A stretch of DNA of 43,883 nt from the NCBI GenBank assembly GCA_019038645.1, contig JAHOYT010000090.1, positions 1 through 43,883 of the forward strand. The letters are read 5' to 3'. The DNA is from Bacteroidales bacterium. GTDB lineage: Bacteria > Bacteroidota > Bacteroidia > Bacteroidales > UBA12077. The notes under the pieces are model-generated. The model made no database searches, was not told the DNA's origin, and was given only the letters and a program-made list of their open reading frames with translations. Numbering within the stretch: the first letter of the stretch is position 1; every line of letters begins with the position of its first letter. Shown one piece after another: positions 42,525 to 43,883 of this stretch. The translations under genes and the position numbers were made by a program.

Positions 42525-43775
42525 TTAATCCAGTTTATGAATTACTAAACCGCTTCTTAACTTTGGTTCAAACCAGGTTGTTTTTGGAGGCATAATATTC
42601 CCGCTATCAGCAATATCGATTAATTGTTTTAATGATGTAGCATACAATGCAAATGCTACTTTCATCAAACCACTGTCTACGCGTTTTTGCAGCTCTCCTA
42701 AACCACGAATTCCACCAACAAAATCGATTCTGGTTGAAGTTCTTAAATCTACAATGTCAAATATTGGTTCCAAAACCTGTTTTGAAAGAATTGTTACATC
42801 AAGCACTCCAATTGGATCACTATCATCGTAAGTTCCTTCTTTTGCGGTTAATTTATACCAACCTCCGGCAAGATACATACTGAATTCATGCAGTTTTGCG
42901 GGTTTGTAAATATCAGCACCAATTTTTTCAACCTCGAATGAAGTTTTTAATTTCTCAATTAATTCCTCTTCTGATAAACCATTTAAATCTTTAACAACAC
43001 GATTGTAGTCAATAATTTTTAATTGATTATCAGGAAAATGAACCGCCATAAAGAAATTATATTCTTCGTTTCCTGTATGATTTGGATTTTGCTCCTGTTT
43101 TTCAATTCCAATACGTGCTGCTGCTGCCGTTCTATGATGACCATCAGCAACATATGTATACGGTACTTTTGTTGCAAATAATTCTTCTAATTTAATATTT
43201 GTATCAGCATCGTTTATTGCCCAAAAATGGTGACCAAAACCATCGTCAGCCACAAAATCATAATCAGCAGCCTGACTTTTTACAATATTCTCAACTATTG
43301 TATCAATTTCAGGAACAGCTTTGTATGAAAAGAAAACAGGTTCGATATTCGCATTTGTATAACGAGTCAGAATCATTCTGTCATCTTCTTTTTCCGGACG
43401 TGTTAATTCATGTTTTTTAATTATCTCGTTATTATAATCTTCACAGGCGGCAGCACCCACTATTCCATACTGAGTACGCCCATCCATAGTTTGAGCATAA
43501 ATGTAAAATTTTGCTTCCTGGTCCTGAACTAACCATCCTTTTTCCTGAAACGCCTTAAAATTATCAACAGCCTTATTATAAACAGTTTCAGAATGAATAT
43601 CAGTTCCGGCAGGACAATCTATCTCGGCTTTCGTAATATGCAATAAAGAACAATCTTTGCCTTCAGCCATAACAGCTGCTTCTTCACTATTCATAACATC
43701 ATATGGTAATGATGCTACATTTTTAGAAATATCTTTAGGAGGTCTTAATCCTTTAAATGGTTTAATTATTGCCAT
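42525..43775 (-). CDS. DUF1015 family protein
   Basis: A 416-aa protein starting MAIIKPFKGLRPPKDISKNV, the DUF1015 beginning, with VASLPYDVMNSEEA next. The central part is YVADGHHRTAAAARIG, the family's most conserved motif and suggestive of a nucleotide- or kinase-related active site, followed by YNFFMAVHFPDNQLKIIDYN. The C-terminus (DFVGGIRGLGELQKRVDSG, LMKVAFALYATSLKQL, MPPKTTWFEPKLRSGLVIHK) is typical. DUF1015 genes in Bacteroidales commonly lie next to serC and serA; any such neighbours would be beyond the right edge. Upstream is the GTTTAAN heptamer leader. Function unknown. Confidence 0.92.
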   Translation of the reverse strand: MAIIKPFKGLRPPKDISKNVASLPYDVMNSEEAAVMAEGKDCSLLHITKAEIDCPAGTDIHSETVYNKAVDNFKAFQEKGWLVQDQEAKFYIYAQTMDGRTQYGIVGAAACEDYNNEIIKKHELTRPEKEDDRMILTRYTNANIEPVFFSYKAVPEIDTIVENIVKSQAADYDFVADDGFGHHFWAINDADTNIKLEELFATKVPYTYVADGHHRTAAAARIGIEKQEQNPNHTGNEEYNFFMAVHFPDNQLKIIDYNRVVKDLNGLSEEELIEKLKTSFEVEKIGADIYKPAKLHEFSMYLAGGWYKLTAKEGTYDDSDPIGVLDVTILSKQVLEPIFDIVDLRTSTRIDFVGGIRGLGELQKRVDSGLMKVAFALYATSLKQLIDIADSGNIMPPKTTWFEPKLRSGLVIHKLD

Positions 43776-43784
43776 ATTTAAATA

Positions 43785-43802
43785 GTTTAAAGTTTAAAGT
43801 TC
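43785..43802 (-). repeat. GTTTAAN heptamer repeat in the DUF1015 leader
   Basis: Plus-strand 43785-43802 reads GTTTAAAGTTTAAAGTTC, 9 bp from the DUF1015 start codon at 43775. It matches 16 of 18 bases of 10079-10096 before pyk. The remaining 80 bp to the window edge contain no gene I can support. Confidence 0.5.
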
Positions 43803-43883
43803 TTAGATTAAAGTTATATTCAAATTCACATACCTGAATCTATTACCAGAACTCTATCTTAATTTATATTAATTTAATTATAT

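Noticed and set aside
1-43883. tRNA, rRNA, riboswitch or CRISPR array
   Set aside because: No cloverleaf, rRNA-like segment, known riboswitch core or regularly spaced repeats were found on reading both strands.

Overview
The window is AT-rich (roughly two thirds A+T by eye) chromosomal DNA from a member of the Bacteroidota, probably an environmental Bacteroidales or Marinilabiliales-like organism. The evidence is a gliding-motility/type IX-type C-terminal domain (CHU_C), a DUF6702/HupE pair, a BT_3928-type DoxX/MauE protein, a folP-cdaA pair, an aroQ-pyk pair divergent from xerD, promoters of the Bacteroidetes kind (TTG or TTTG, 19-21 bp, TAnnTTG or TAnnTTTG), and a general lack of Shine-Dalgarno sequences. 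No rRNA, tRNA, CRISPR array, prophage or intact insertion sequence was seen. Nearly all of the window is ordinary chromosomal core.

Layout. (1) 1-4.0 kb: a minus-strand run of DUF6702 protein, an 870-aa secreted fibronectin-like/CHU_C protein and a TPR protein cut by the window edge, with overlapping reading frames; a HupE/UreJ-like membrane protein diverges from it. (2) 4.0-8.7 kb: an exported caspase-fold protein, a small STAS/SpoIIAA-like protein and a long divergent member of the lysine 2,3-aminomutase (KamA) radical-SAM family. (3) 8.6-16.3 kb: central carbon metabolism around phosphoenolpyruvate (pyk, ppdK, pckA) with aroQ and xerD between. (4) 16.4-24.4 kb: plsY; a convergent folP-cdaA-mscS operon that makes and may respond to c-di-AMP; tmk, a BT_3928-like protein and a lone DppB-type permease; then tpiA-prmA. 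(5) 24.4-32.6 kb: a 1554-aa exported protein of unknown function, a YfcE-like phosphoesterase, rsmE, a DUF885 metallopeptidase-like protein and a 353-bp gene-free stretch that holds a MITE-like inverted-repeat element. (6) 32.6-35.6 kb: a four-gene minus-strand operon (SPFH membrane protein, ribbon-helix-helix protein, unknown 196-aa protein, zinc-ribbon protein), then a 64-aa orphan and an ECF sigma factor. (7) 35.6-43.9 kb: uvrA, a secreted protein and a lipoprotein of unknown function, a HEAT-repeat-like protein, a dihydroorotate dehydrogenase-like protein that appears to lack the catalytic cysteine, a YggS-family PLP protein and a DUF1015 protein.

The most interesting candidate is the SPFH/RHH operon. 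The spacer between its -33 and -7 promoter elements is filled exactly by two perfect TGATATCA palindromes 11 bp apart. That is the kind of tandem operator MetJ/Arc-type ribbon-helix-helix repressors bind, and the operon's second gene encodes such a protein. The membrane/zinc-ribbon module therefore looks autoregulated, and its function is not known to me. Other points to check are the divergent KamA protein, the caspase-like protein, a 22-bp perfect palindrome upstream of the HEAT-like gene, a shared leader motif in front of pyk and the DUF1015 gene, and the MITE-like element.
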